Shown: positions 1 to 12,618 of the stretch, piece after piece
Numbering within the stretch: position 1 is the first letter of the stretch
How the letters are laid out: each line of letters opens with the position of its first letter
From: Flammula alnicola
Lineage: Eukaryota > Basidiomycota > Agaricomycetes > Agaricales > Strophariaceae
Assembly (NCBI GenBank): GCA_015499995.1
Contig: JADNRV010000001.1
Coordinates: 186,001 to 250,000 of the forward strand
Length of the DNA stretch: 64,000 bases
Direction: 5' to 3'
The notes under the pieces: generated by a model
Database searches by the model: none
Seen by the model: only the letters and a program-made list of their open reading frames with translations
Told to the model about the DNA's origin: nothing
Translations under genes and position numbers: made by a program

Positions 1-1254
1 ATCAATGGACCTATGGGAATGTTCGACGCAACTTGCTCATAGTATGGAGGCTCTTGAGCGATGCCTTGAATAGCCAGAACAGCGCCAAGAATTGACATGG
101 TGCGATCCTTGTTTGAAGAGGTTGATAATATTTGAAGGTACAGCTGGTCAAGGTCCGCTAGTGGACGGGAAGTTGAAGTATTTCCCGTTGGCATTGCAAG
201 ATGATATCGAGATTCTCTGTGGGACGATTGTTGGGGTCGTCGACAAATTTCAGAACTGTGGTTGCGTAGACAAACTGTCCTGACGCTCTCCCCACAAGTT
301 CGTCGATGACACTGTAGGATGGCCAAGGCTTCGAGATGTCCCTCATTGCATGTTTGTGTTCAGGGCTCTCACAAATAGCTAAAAAGCCTGCTCGTAGCAC
401 CGTTCGGATATCCTCGTCCGTTTCTGCAGTTTGTTCAAGAGAAATTCGACGGGCGTTCCTTAGGAGCTCCGTACTCTCGAAGGCGTGCTGAATCCAAGGC
501 TCAGGCCGACTTGTGACCATCAAACAGATGGGAAGGTTGTCGCCTTCGAACATGGAGCCAAAGAGCTGAGCGATATCTGCCTCCATTTGCTCGCCTTCAC
601 ATTCGTCGAGGCCGTCGATGAAGATTATGAAAGTTGTTGCAGTGAGATAATAAAGGAGTCGAAGTGGTTCCACAATCAGTTTCTCGAACTGGAGCTTCAT
701 ATTCTTACTGAGAATAGCGGGGTCGTTGGCGATGGTACTCTCGATTGCATTGGCCACTTGAGGGATTGCAATGGCGAGCTGATATGCGATTGTCGCAACT
801 AGGTTCTGTCCATGATTACGTCCAGGTGACGCCCGTGAAAAGAAGAAACTCCCACCGAGCTGGCCGTTCCTTTGACACAGCTCACAGACGGTCTGTGCAA
901 TTGCCGTCTTTCCGATACCTGCTGGGCCGTGTAACCATAGGATATTGGATGCCCGAGAGCTATCATTCACCCATTCGATAATATCGCTGACTACTGCCTT
1001 CCGGGTCTCTGGGTGGCATCTTGGAGGTGGTTCTCGTTCAGCAGAATCGTGGGTCGCGCCATGAGTGATGTTATGGCTCAAAATTTGAAGTCCTGTTGAA
1101 ATGCAAGTGAGTAAAATGACGAGTCGATTTGATACATACAGCATCTCGAAGAACACGTACCAGCCAACCCATTTTTCTCAACAACCGAGGTCTGCTCCAA
1201 ATAAAACTGACCGTTGTTGACAAGAACATTACGAGCTTGCTGGAAAAACGACAT
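1..1254 (-). CDS. NACHT-domain NTPase (NLR-like), 3'-partial, one frameshift
   Basis: NLR-type STAND NTPase of the family expanded in agaricomycetes; such proteins are thought to act as intracellular sensors (family knowledge). Start chosen at 1254 (MSFFQQARNV); exon 1 is 1161-1254, a 68-nt intron follows, and exon 2 runs from 1092 off the left edge. Exon 2 carries the usual linker ending HDSAER, then RCHPETR, Walker A GPAGIGKT, and Walker B IFIDGLDE. Near 195-203 the frame breaks: the family motif LDQLYLQILS continues in another frame with no room for an intron, so one base appears to be missing. The repeat or effector C-terminus lies outside the window. The frameshift could be a real lesion or a sequence error. 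Confidence 0.85.
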
Positions 1255-3241
1255 TTGCGTAGGTCACTGAGTACAATAGCTTGTTGAAGTTTGTGGTATC
1301 CTTCCGAGAACAAGTCTGTGGATAAGCCACAATAATAAGTATTAGGAGGTAGATGTAATCCAACGTTGAGTCTTGACTTACGACGATTGGTTCTGGAGGC
1401 TTGTTGAACGTTGAGCACTGAGTCTGAGTGCCTGGCCTGAACGTTGAATGCCACGTTCGAACATTTGAACTGCCGTACTTATGCACCGCCCGCCTGCCTC
1501 ACCAACTTGGTCGGAATCAACGGAACGCGAGAACATTTGGGTCATTACACCGTCGGTGCCTGAAATGCTGTGGGAAACAAAACACGCTTGCTGTTCTGAA
1601 CAACCTTTGCCACTCGTCACTATCTGAGATATATCCCTAATGCTCTAATGTCGACATTCATAGGTGTCTACAGCCATATGCACACCTTCCACCAATGGCA
1701 CATCGATCGCGATTACTTTACATAGCTTCAATTTGCACTCTAGCACTGACACCGCCACTTGCATAAGCCGAGGAAGAGAACTTCTGGGCGTTGGACTGAG
1801 GAAATATCCAGTGTTATCCACCCACAGATGTGAGTGTTGTCCTTTGCAACAAAATGTTTCCACCTTGTGTGTTTGCTGAAGAAATTTCGTGATTTGATGA
1901 AGGCGGGTGCACCTGAGTACAGTATATGCTCCGTCCGATGGAATACACTCCGTACACAAAAGAACATCGAGGAGGTCGATATGACTCCCACAGACGTGAA
2001 CAAGACCTGTAGGTCGAACGGCTGAGGTTTGTTTTCCGATCCTGAATTGTCGTCTAAATTCACGGATGTGGCAGGGACTTGTGAGAAAATGCATGAACAC
2101 ACTATTCCTTCGCCGATGGAAGCGTCCCTGCTGACACTTTGAGCTCCATGTGACCTATGTCAGCTATGTAGTCCTTACTTTGCATCGGTCAACTTATCCA
2201 TGCGAATAGTGGCATGGCCAGACAATGCTCTTTAACGTTCGTGTGAGTCACTTGTTGAGGTCAGTGGTGATATTGTCAACTACCTTATGACCCGTTCTAA
2301 AGACGAGTCATTACAGTTCCCCCCCACCTGTGTCGTTCGTTACACATGCCGGCAGTGAAAGTCATTAGTATGCTTTTCGATATGCCGGGTGAGAGCGCGG
2401 ATGGCGAGCAGCTCATCCTGGAAGTCTAAGTCAGCCTCCATTAATGATATAACAACATAACTTTTTCAGGGTAGTCCCAGCGATGTTATCGCGAAGCCTC
2501 CAGATATGTTATAGTAGGAAAAAGGACGAGATAGGAGATGCCGGAAGTGCTGCTGGGCCTCATTTGAACACGAGCATACGAATTCAAGGCGTACGATTTG
2601 CTAGTATGGTACGTGCTATCAGAGTCCGCTTTCATGGTACAAACTTAAAGCAATCAGCTTCACTCGGCAGGGTATTTGTGTCGAACAGACGGTACACTGC
2701 TGCCCACGCTCACCAGAACGGACTGTGAAACTTCCGGGAATTCCAGCGTGAAATTCTTTCTTTATTGCTGAACAGTCGACATGCCAGTAATCAGGCCGAA
2801 TTTTCCTTCCAACTCCCAGTATTCTCAGTACGGTGTGTCATTAAGAACAACAGAAGGGGATGTTCTCGAGCTGAAGTATTATGCAAGTTATCTGGGCGGA
2901 TCGCAGACACACACATTGCAGAGGAGCTTCTTGGATGATAGACATGCACTCTTGGAAAGTATTTCCGCTTAATAAACTCTTCAATTCCACGAAATCTAAA
3001 AGTAAACTGACAGCCTGTGGGGTTTAATTCGTTCACAACCCACATACTCGCTTAATGCCCGAGATGCCCATGTCTAGAACGTCCTCCGGGCTCCGGCAGC
3101 GTGAAATTTTCGTTTTCGTTCATTCTCATTGTGCTTCGGCATGGTAAAAAGTCGGTATACACATTGCTCAACCATATAAAGGATGGTACCGAGTCCTCCC
3201 TCGATTGACCAGCATCGAAACAACTTCGAAGTTCGAGAGCG
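1255..3241. other. Intergenic, no supported gene
   Basis: Upstream space of two divergent genes, the NACHT gene (-) and the peroxygenase (+). A minus-strand open frame of about 150 codons at 1645-2100 has no recognisable domain and no convincing splice or family signal. I see no RNA gene. Confidence 0.5.
3175..3180 (+). promoter_or_regulatory. TATA box of the peroxygenase gene
   Basis: A TATAAA hexamer in the context ACCATATAAAGG lies 61 nt upstream of the peroxygenase ATG, a normal spacing for a short-leader fungal secreted-enzyme gene. Functional role is inferred from position only. Confidence 0.5.
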
Positions 3242-4660
3242 ATGCTCCTCTTCTCCTTCCTCGGCCTCTTCAGCCTCTTCAGCCTCAACAATGTGCTCGC
3301 TTTCCCAAGCTATAGATCACTCGCAGGTCTCTCACCTGCTGAACTCGAAGTGATTATTCCTACGCTCGAAGTGCGTACACCAGAGCCTCCACCAGGGCCG
3401 TTGAACGACACGAGCGCCAAGCTCGTCGTTGATCCCGCACACCCCTGGATAGAGGCTGGACTGAATGATATAAGAGGACCATGCCCGGGACTGAATACAC
3501 TTGCTTCTCACGGGGTGCGTGCAACTTTTCAGTAGAAAATCAGAAGTCGATAAAAAAAACTGATGAATGTTACTTGCTTATTATCTGACATTTTTATCAC
3601 AGTGGCTTCCCCGTAATGGCATCGCTACTCCAGCTGAGATCGTTAACGCGGTTCAAGAAGGTCAGTCCAAAACCCGTTCCTATCGCTCTTTCCTGTAGTG
3701 ATTCACATGGTTTATTATAATTTATTCCACAATACAGGCTTCAACATGGCTAATGACCTTGCCATTTTCGTGACATATGCTGCATTCCTCGTTGATGGAA
3801 ACCTGGTCACTGACCTCCTCAGCATCGGTGGGAAAACTAAGAATACTGGCCCAGATCCCCCTGCACCTGCGATTGTGGGTGGATTGAATACGCATGCAGT
3901 GTTCGAGGGCGACGCTAGTACGACACGTGGTATGTCAAAATTCATTCTTGTGTTATGAGTGTTACTTATGGTTGATGACTATCTTATAATTAGCTGACGC
4001 GTTCTTCGGTGACAACCACAGTTTCAACGAGAGTTTATTCGATGAGGTTCTGTCTTTTTTTTTTTTCTTTTTTCGTAAATCCAGCCTCTGACCTCGAGGC
4101 TCCAGCTTACTGCATTCAGCAACCAGTTCGGTGCTGGCTTCTACAATTTATCTGTGGCGGCAGAGTTCCGATTCCAGCGTATCAAAGACTCAATCGCTAC
4201 AAACCCCCAATTTAGCTTCATCTCTCCCCGCTACTTCACTGCATACGCGGAATCCGTCTTTCCTATAGCGTTTTTCATCGATGGGCGCCAGTCCAACGGA
4301 CAACTCGATATGAATGTCGCACGGGGATTCTTCCAAAACAGCCGCTTTCCAGATGGGTTTTTCAGAGCTAATGTCTCGACGAGCATTAATGAAGTTGGAA
4401 ACGGAATAGGCCAGATATTTGCCAAGCATCCCATTGCCCCAGGTGGTAACGACGACGCCATCAATACCTATACGCCTGATCCAAATTCTGCGGACTTCAC
4501 TCAGTTCTGCAAGCTGTACACTGACTTCGTCAATGTTACCGTGAGGGGCCTGTACCCAAGTGCGACGGGCGTGCTGTTGGATGCGTTGAACACGAACTTG
4601 GACTTCTTCTATAGCCCCCTTCAAGGTTCTGGGTGTCCGCAGGTGCCAGCTTTTGTTTGA
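3242..4660 (+). CDS. Unspecific peroxygenase (heme-thiolate peroxidase), long type
   Basis: Secreted heme-thiolate enzyme that uses H2O2 to oxygenate C-H bonds of aromatics and alkanes (family knowledge, Agrocybe-type UPO). Five exons: 3242-3514, 3603-3660, 3738-3929, 3994-4046 and 4106-4660, giving 376 residues in one clean frame, the usual length for long UPOs. Residues 1-20 form a Leu/Phe-rich signal peptide. The heme-ligand motif PCPGLN (Cys81) closes exon 1. EGD at about 167-169 is the heme-site triplet. RYFTAYAE at about 234-241 supplies the Arg-Glu acid-base pair that marks the long group (short UPOs use His). The C-terminal SGCPQ holds a Cys like that of the terminal disulfide in the Agrocybe enzyme. 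All catalytic residues are present. Confident family call; substrate range unknown. Confidence 0.95.
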
Positions 4661-5965
4661 TCACGTATTATAGTAAGATACCAGGCTCCTTTTGATACTG
4701 CCACTGCTTGGTTTTGAAAATTTACGACATTATTTTCTGTTAAAATTTCGAGGGTTGCGTGAAAGAATCATTTACTTAACAGCCTGAGTACGCCCATACG
4801 GTAACTGATCCTATCCTCACTCATTAGAAAGAAAGAGGCAAGGGTCGGTAAGGATCTTTAGCGCACAGCTGAAAGTTGATTTTTTGTGGACGCTGACGGC
4901 CAGCAGCCCAATGGTGTCGGTAACATGTAAGTAATGCTAGAGAATTTTGTTGCTTCCTTCACCTCGTAATTGCTGCGCAAAAAAAGGTGGGTCGAAGGCA
5001 GTTCAAGTGCCCTCAGTCAACGCCACAGAAGGCGCTTAATTGTTTCCAAAATAGGCAATCTGCGGTCGCACCGGGTTTCCGGTTTCCACGCTATCAGTGA
5101 TAGTATCAGGACGCTTATAAGGTGCGCTGGTCAGTAGTAGGCGGTAACGGCGGTACTTGTCCCAAAATCCGTTCCAGACACCACAGATGCAAAACATGTC
5201 CACCAGACGGTGAAATTTATCCACCAAGTACACTGTCAATTCATCAACATTTGAACCCAATTTTGTTTGCACTCGCACTCGCACTCCGACTCGGAATCCT
5301 TACCATAGGCTTGTGCGATATGTTCGGAAGATTGGCGATACCAACAGGGGAGCAATCATGCATCGATAACATCCACAAACACGAAGTACCTATGATACCT
5401 CCATGATACCCGTTTCCCCGCGTTTGGATGTCAATGATACATAGATCTTTCAATTCAGTATCATGGAGCTTGGAGCTTCTAGAGGCAAACGGCGGAAATA
5501 ATTGCCGTGAGCTGCGACTTGACGCAACGAGATATTTGAGAAAATCAACTACTAACTAAGCTACGCAGGATTTATAGCAGTACGCCACAGAGAATAGAAG
5601 GTATTTCACGAGTAGATGAAAAAGAGAGAATTAGCCGAGGCAGAAAGTAGCGGAAACGTGCTGTCTTCTATGTACCCGCAGCGTGACATTGTCCTGTGTT
5701 GTTATAATTAGAGACCATCACTTCTACATAGCCGAAAGATTCTGCCCTTCGCCTTCGAAGACCTTAAAATATGTATGAGGCTGGACATGACACTTTGATG
5801 CTGACGGGAAAGTTTCCGCCATTCTGGTGCTTGACTTACGACATGAACCTAAACCACATCATATAAGGGCAAGCAATAGTAGCACGATCGATTTGCACCC
5901 CTCCACTTACCAGTTAGTCAACCTGTGTTGTTACGTTCCTGAGAGGACGGAATCTCGCTGACATC
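4661..5965. other. Intergenic, no supported gene
   Basis: About 1.3 kb between two plus-strand genes. Only short open frames with no recognisable motifs. Nothing further seen. Confidence 0.5.
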
Positions 5966-7306
5966 ATGAGTTACGGGTCTCCACTAAATGGAACATACTA
6001 TGGCCCAAACGAGTCAGCAACAGATATCTTTCTCGAGCGAGGATTCATTGCTGGAGGGTTTCTCGGTGGAGTAGGATACGGTAAGTGTCCCCTTTTGACG
6101 GTTGATCATTATCCTTTTTGAAACAAATTATAACTTGACGATATGCAGGCATTCAAGTAACGCTGTACATATCATGTGCGATGTTTCTATGGAACGCGCG
6201 GCGTGTGCGGGGCAGGCGGTTTATGGTTCTGCTGGGATACATTACCACCCTCATCATCATCGCGACCCTTTTCGCTGCCGTCCAAGCTCGTACGACGGAA
6301 GAAACATACATCGACAACCGAAATTATCCTGGCGGACCATGGCAATATTTCTTGTCCACAGAATACCTCCCCATAAACGTTATGTTTTACTCGACATTCA
6401 TCGCAGGGACCTTCCTTGCTGATTTACTCATGGTGCGTGGAAAGCCTGTCTCTCCATCGTGAAGTCCTTTTTAATCCATCCATCATATCCAAAGCTTTGG
6501 CGATGCTGGATTATTCTGAGCGCATCAGGAACAATCTTGGCATATATGATCGTGGCCTTTCCTGCTTCCATGATCCTCGCGTCCTTCGGTCAGTTTCCTC
6601 TCACTCAAATATATCATTCTGCTCGAGTTCTCATGTGGTTGCTAGTAATGGGAATTCTTTGGGCCATCGAGTCTACTAAACCTGGGCTCTCGTTATACAA
6701 CAACCTTCCCTTGAAGTATGGAACTTCCTACTACGTCCTCTCAGTTAGCGCCAACGTCATCCTCACCATTATTATCACCGTTCAATTGCTTATTTTCCGT
6801 CGACGCATTATGAGGACCCAGTCCCCCGATCATGGACAGCAATACTTCTCCCTCGCCACTATAATGATCGAATCCGCTGCTCTCTACTCAGGCTTTGGCA
6901 TCGTCTTCATTGTCACCTACGCCCTGAACAACCCACTCAATCAAATTTTTATCTTCGTTGCCAATTCGTCCCAGGTATAGTGTACTTCTTGTCTAGAAAA
7001 TACTTGTTTACTAACGAAGCCTAACCCCTGGTAGCAAATTGCGGGTATTTGATTATATACCGAGTGGCTCAAGGATCTGCGTGGAGCCAAAGGACTTTCG
7101 CCAACCAAGAAAAAATCCAGTCGCAAACACTGCGTTTTAATAATAACAGCACAATGCAAGATAGCTATCATGATTCTACTGCAACGACAGCATCGGAGAA
7201 CGCGGTACCAGGTGATTTCAACCCCTCCTTGAGATTGTCCTTGTTGAAGGAATCAAGCTCCTCTCACTTTGGTATCACCGCTGGAAACAAAAAGGGGATC
7301 GAATAG
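5966..7306 (+). CDS. Orphan seven-transmembrane protein, one frameshift
   Basis: Integral membrane protein of an agaricomycete family with no assigned function. Exons 5966-6080, 6149-6432, 6495-6588, 6646-6974 and 7035-7306. The third intron (57 nt, 6589-6645) is frame-neutral and could be read through; I prefer splicing because it gives the compact helix FVMGILW. Successive hydrophobic segments (GFIAGGFLGG; TLYISCAMFL; MVLLGYITTL; FYSTFIAGTFL; VILTIIITVQLL; GFGIVFIVTYAL) suggest seven helices, ending in a polar Ser/Thr-rich tail. Around 7045-7048 the conserved LIIYRVAQG is one base out of frame in a T-run; adding one base gives 364 residues. GPCR-like topology is an inference, not a demonstrated receptor. 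Confidence 0.75.
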
Positions 7307-8067
7307 AAGTTCCGATGCTCACGATGAATTGCTAGAGTCCAAGGTTTACTAGTAAGCCACCCTTTTATTTACCTACGTGTGATGATCCACTGAACCTATA
7401 CACAGTGGATTTTCTCCTGCACGATTAATGGGATGAAGTAGACTGGATATTAGGTGGGACCATTGTTGCCTTGGATGCGGTTCGCAGTTTGCCCACCGCC
7501 GACCGCAGTCAATGGTGTTGTATCCCTAGTTGTCGTTTGAGTTAAATAAGTATTTATGTATGTAAGTGAGCGTTATCTCTGTCCAGTAAAAATATAACAT
7601 GACCCACCTGTCCTCCGAAGCCCGCTGCCACATCGTAGCGGACACCCACGGCATTCCCTGCCACTATCAAGTTTATCCCCAATCACTCAGTACATAGAGG
7701 AACAGCCTGGAACCTGAGCGAGGGCGGGCTCGGGTATGGCCGTCATGAAACGCTTTATCGAATAGGCAAGGATAGACCCAGCACCTGGTCGCAGAAGAAG
7801 ACAGAAGCTGACACATGCATATGCTCAAAGTGTATTTCTTTATAATTTGAAGTGAATGGAGTAATAATGTGCATATGGGCATGGAGGGAGCCGCAACTGT
7901 GATGCAAACCTTCTGATGGCGCACTGAAAGGCACCGTTCCTGAAAACGACACTTTCTTATATATCCTTACGCATCAGGTAAAACCTGAAGCATTCAGCTC
8001 AACATTCCCCCTAGGCAGACGCTGAAGAGGGTCACGGTCCCTTATCCCGGCTTCCACACGCAGCGCT
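7307..8067. other. Intergenic, no supported gene
   Basis: Space between the seven-helix gene and the permease. A TATATA run near 7960 may serve the permease, whose candidate ATG is about 105 nt downstream. Nothing else recognised. Confidence 0.45.
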
Positions 8068-10144
8068 ATGGCTTCAGCATCGTTCGATGATAAGACCGAG
8101 CTGAGAAGCGAGATTTGACTGACGAGGCTGCCCTTCGTCAGAAGAGCATATCGGAGATGGTCCACCTATCGTTGAGGCGGAGCCCAGTCGTGCCATCGTT
8201 GCTAGATTTGGCCTATTGGGACCATTCCTTGGCAAGTTGTTTGATCTAGGTGTCGAAGCTCGCGGTGTCGAACGAGTTCCTGAGAGTATGCGGGACGCTA
8301 CTTACTTTTGGAATAAGTGAGTTGCCAGCTTCTTTCGAGCCGTATCCTCAAGCTCACCTTCACTAATTTGTAAAGCATCTTTATGTGGTGGTGAGTCTCG
8401 TTGAATTGCTGGTTATTTGATGATGATGTTTTTCCCCTAGGTCGGTGAACACCGTTCTTACTACCATTTCCATAGGTGTTCTCGCGCAGCCAGTTTTCGG
8501 ACTCTCTCTTCCGTGAGTCGTAGTTGAACGGGTTAGCTCTACCAGAGCGCTATGCTGACTCGGCGGCGATTGCAATACAGTGTCGCGGCTGCAACTATAC
8601 TGTGCTTCGGCGCAATAGCTACTTCTTTGGTTTCCTTCATTGCGACTTTGGGCCCGAAAACAGGCTTACGCACCATGATAATCACGCGATTCAGTTCAGG
8701 ATATGTCGGTGGTGCCATTTACTCCGTCCTGAACATTCTCACCGAGTACGTACCGCATGCGACCCGTCCCTAAGAGTGTATTCTTATCTCCTAGCATCGG
8801 TCCAGGCTTGGCTTCGCGGTTCTCTGCGTCGTCCTAGGCGGACAGGCCCTTGTGGCAGTCAACCCAGGGACCTTGCCTTTAGGCGCGGGAATAGTCATTG
8901 TGGGCGTTCTCAGTCTGATTCCATGTTTCATCGGATACGACATGATCCACAAAGCGGAGCGCTATGCCTGGATTCCGTTAACTATTGTGATGATATTCTT
9001 GTGGGCTCTTGGTTCCAAGGCTGGATTTGACGTATCTGGGGAACGCATACATCAAGAAACCGGAAGGGCGTTATCGGCGAGCGTTTTGAGCTTCGGAGGG
9101 ATCGTCTTCGGTTCATTCAATGGCGTAAGTCTCTGCCTTACCAGCTGTTGCGCGCTGATTAAAAGTGTTCCTGATTGAAGTGGGCGGCTCTAGCAGCAGA
9201 TTACAATTGCCGGATGCCTGCCAAAACGTCGGCATGGAAGATATTCGGCATGACATTCATTGGCCTTTACTTGCCCATTTGTATGGTTGAGATACTCGGA
9301 GCTGCATTGACGTCCATCAGCGATCCTGCGTATACCGCAGCCTATACAGATGGAGGAACCGGGGGTCTTGTTGCTCAAGTCCTAAAGCCTTGGAAAGGAG
9401 GAGGCAAATTCGTTCTCGTCATCCTCGCCTTGTCCAATTTGTGAGTACAAATCAATGTCTATAAAGCTACGGCTTGATATTAATATAGTATTGCTTACTC
9501 GATCATTGATGTTCGTATTCAGAATGAACAACATCGTTAACACCTACTCCGCAGGGCTCTCGATACAGGCTCTGGGACGCCCCTTCGCTATGGTCCCTCG
9601 TTTCTTCTGGACCTTGGTCTGTTTCGCAGCGTACACCATCGCTGGCGTCGTTGGCAGAGCGCACTTCTCTGAAATTCTAACGAATTTCCTTTCTATCTTG
9701 GGCTACTGGACCGCATGGTTTGTCGTCGTTGTTTTGGAAGAGCATTTCATTTTCAGAAGAAAGGGCGGGCGTTTGGGAGGATACAACCTGGATGACTGGG
9801 ATTCACCCTCACGGTTAGTAAATCTTTTCCCTCTCTGCCGCCATGACCGTTGCTGACCGCTTCCCATGAATTCCAGGTTGCCTATGGGCATCGCCGGCGT
9901 ACTGGCAGGTTGTTTCGGTGTGGCCGGCGCAGTGGTGGGGATGGCAGAAGTGTGGTACACAGGGCCTCTCGCAAAGAAGGCAGGGGCAGAATTTGGTGCC
10001 GATCTAGGTTTTGAGGTATGTCACCCATTTTCTGAGACTGGACATCATCTAAACATTCGATTCCTGGAATAGCTTGGTGCAGCATTTGCTGCCGTGACTT
10101 ATCCACCTTTGAGGTGGCTCGAGATTCATTTCACAGGACGATGA
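8068..10144 (+). CDS. NCS1 nucleobase permease (Fcy2/purine-cytosine type)
   Basis: Plasma-membrane H+ symporter of purines/cytosine or related compounds (NCS1 family, Fcy2 branch). Exons: 8068-8316, 8376-8390, 8441-8512, 8581-8745, 8806-9124, 9181-9440, 9523-9813, 9877-10015 and 10073-10144. Conserved parts include GVEARGVERVPE, FWNNIFMWWSVNT, GLRTM then SGYVGG, NPGTLPLG, CFIGYDMIHKAERYAW, ALAADYNCRMPA, MNNIVNTYSAGLS and the ending LGAAFAAVTYPPLRWLE. Exon 1 begins MASASFDDKTELRSE but changes frame twice (near 8113-8118 and 8168-8172); restoring one base at each makes the total exactly 528 codons (527 residues), the family's length. Exon 2 is only 15 nt. Twelve or so helices expected. Substrate cannot be fixed from sequence. 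Confidence 0.88.
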
Positions 10145-11004
10145 TGGATTATATGAAGCCTGGAATTGCGTTATTTTATACCTTCCTAACTGTAACTCGG
10201 CTGTAGAAACATAATTTATGTGCGATGAGGCATGAATGCATGACGTACTTGAGCGTACTTGATTGCAAGCCTCCCGCAAAGCTGTGACTCGGACAGACAT
10301 CGGCGCGACGTCCACCTTCCTCTCGGGGCCCTAACCGAAGTATAGCGGTAAGATATCTTGAGGTCATCGTTTTCGGTGAGGAGGGGCCGGGTCTTGACTA
10401 GCTTGACTCGTCGGAAGCGAAGAAGGGGAACAACGGAGGCTGGTCACAGTCTCAGACTCTCAGTGTTACGAGGCGTTACGCGTGACGTATCTCTCTGTTG
10501 GCCACCGTTCAATTTTTGGTTGACGCTAACTGGCAACACTGGCGCTCATGATTCCGCACCATTCTGAAATTGTTGTCAGCGCCCCATGTTCGCTTTTGTC
10601 ATATCCGAGGAATGCATTCATTGATTCTGGCCAACTTCAAACCATAAAAATGCTGAGATTCTAGGCGCATCCCCTGCAATCGGATTCATGCTTGGACCTC
10701 AGGCCTGAGGCCTCATGCTCAATATATGAATCTCTTGGGGGACCATTACCGTCTCCTTCCCATTCGAGAGAACCCGCTCTAATTTACCTGGTCCGCGCAC
10801 CGCGTCGCTTCCAGTCCCTTTAGGAACTCTCCGTTGTAGCCTGGCACTAAAACAAGAGAGCATGTCTGACAACAACACAACGTCCCCATAATTCATATTG
10901 CTCCTAGATATGGATATATCGTTGCTTCCGCTCATGGTGAGTTTCCCTCTTCAGTCGAAAACCATTTTGACTTTGCTTGTTGACCTTCACCACATTCCCT
11001 CGTA
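10145..11004. other. Intergenic with an imperfect inverted repeat
   Basis: No gene seen. Holds the palindromic segment listed at 10683-10732. The DNA just upstream of the next ATG (11005) has no clear TATA box. Confidence 0.45.
10683..10732. repeat. Imperfect hairpin with CCTCAGGCCTGAGG core
   Basis: Outer arms GATTCAT and ATGAATC flank a core containing the perfect palindrome CCTCAGGCCTGAGG. A 21-nt part (10697-10717) recurs with one mismatch at 20767-20787, also between genes, so it may be a short dispersed element. Confidence 0.4.
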
Positions 11005-12618
11005 ATGGTGGACCACATACCACTTGACGAGTCGCGACTAGCAGCGACGCTCTGCGAGGCGATGTGCAATGGTACGTCTCCTCCGATTTCTTTACGTTAT
11101 TGGTAGTATTAATTCGACCTTTATCAGGCATTTACTGGGTGCTACTTTACCATTGCACAGAGACACTCGTCGAGCGATCTAAAGCCCGTCAGGAGAGCCT
11201 CTTTCGTCCTATCTTCTTTACATCATGGGCACTTTTCATATGCATAACAGGGGTCAGTCGAGTACCAAGTTCTAATAAGTACCAGAGAATATCCTGACAG
11301 CCCTTGTTTCAGCATCTCGTCATCGATATCATTGAACTCTTCAAAGCTTTTACTCCGCAGTCCAAAAAGCCATACTGTGTAGACGCCAACGCGTTAAGCC
11401 CCTCGCAAAGTTTCTATCTTGGTCTCGATTACTGGACCAATGTCACAAACTCTGCATTTTATATAACGACGATTATGATAGGGGATGGCTTTCTGGTAAG
11501 CGTAATTTTTGCTTTTTGCCCAAAGAAGTCAAGTAACGTTCGATCTGAAGATATACCGACTGTATATTGTGTGGTCAAGAAATCGATTCATCATCATTCC
11601 ACCAATTATGTTCAGCTCTGGCGTGTTGGGTTCGTACCGCGGCCATTATTATCTCATTGCATTTGATTTACCCATTTGATTCTTAGCCACTGGTATAATG
11701 GTGACCTACCTTTTCAGTGAAGCCAGAGCTCCCGTCTTCGTTGTCGCGAGCAAGTGGATTACAGCGTTCTTCGTCCTCACTTTCGTGTCAGTACCGAATA
11801 GTACCTCATCCGATTAGTTCGACTACTTATTCTTTCATGAAACACTCAGCTGTAATTTGTACTCCACGTGTACGTTTCGTTTCAATTCCATCATCGCCCT
11901 TCCGATTAATGTGTTTATCCATTGCAGTTCTTATCGGCCTAAAGATCTATCTATCTCAAAGAAGAGTTAAAAACAGTATATCGTTTGGAGCAGGATTTGG
12001 AGTCAGGAATTCCACTTGGAACCCCTTTGCGAGGCTCACATGTTTTTTTTGATAGAAAGTACTCGAAATTCTCATTGAAAGCGCCGCGTTATATTGGTGG
12101 GTTGGAGCGAAACTTCATCGCATCTACCTCTTACCTTTCTCAGCTTCATTGTCATGCTTACCGTGGCCTTCCTGTTATCCGACACAAATCTACTGTACAT
12201 ATCTACTGCTATGGTACGTAACTATCTATTTCTATGACTTCTCGTCGTTCACAGAAGTGTTGTTCCAGGTTACGCCTCTAACCGTAAGGAAAGATCCCTT
12301 CCTCCATTGATACTAATGAACAAAACTGTGGCTCAGGGAATCATCTTCTGCATGATCGTCACACGGACGCAATACTCCACCTCTACAAGCATGTTAACCA
12401 CGTACCATCAACAGAGGTCAGGAGAAATGGGTCAACGGTGTATGCCGCGTATCTCGTCATCTAATCGTGTGCGCGGCGAAGAGAAGCAACCAAAGGCGAT
12501 GCAAGGAATGAGCGAGCGGATCACCACGGATGCTCCTGAGGGGTCTTCTGTCCGCTCCGAGCCAGATTTCATACTACACGGAGGGATCATCGTCGAAACG
12601 CATCGGGAACAGGTATAA
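11005..12618 (+). CDS. Orphan seven-transmembrane protein with micro-exons
   Basis: A second agaricomycete seven-helix protein, different from the one at 5966. Eleven exons: 11005-11071, 11128-11252, 11313-11495, 11551-11620, 11687-11786, 11850-11869, 11928-12001, 12056-12096, 12144-12213, 12269-12283 and 12337-12618, totalling exactly 349 codons (348 residues). Diagnostic blocks: LDESRLAATLCEAM, MIGDGFL then IYRLYIVWSRNRFI, TGIMVTYLFSEAR, KWITAFFVLTF, VLEILIESAALY, FIVMLTVAFLLSDTNLLYI and VTPLTGIIFCMIVTR. In-frame TGA and TAG at 12048-12053 lie inside a 54-nt intron. Exons of 20 and 15 nt are unusually small. The fourth intron would need a GC donor (11621) to keep frame; a missing base is the alternative. 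Function unknown. Confidence 0.8.

Noticed and set aside
1645..2100. 151-codon minus-strand open frame
   Set aside because: No start context, domain or homology signal that I can recognise; length is within chance for this region.
4050..4075. T-rich run after peroxygenase exon 4
   Set aside because: It is the polypyrimidine part of a normal intron, not a terminator or frameshift site.
8068..8190. Alternative first intron for the permease from a GT near 8082
   Set aside because: It would delete most of the N-terminus and has a poor donor; two single-base losses explain the frames and give an exact total length.
12048..12055. In-frame stop codons within the second seven-helix gene
   Set aside because: They lie inside a 54-nt GT-AG intron (12002-12055) that keeps the frame and restores family alignment.
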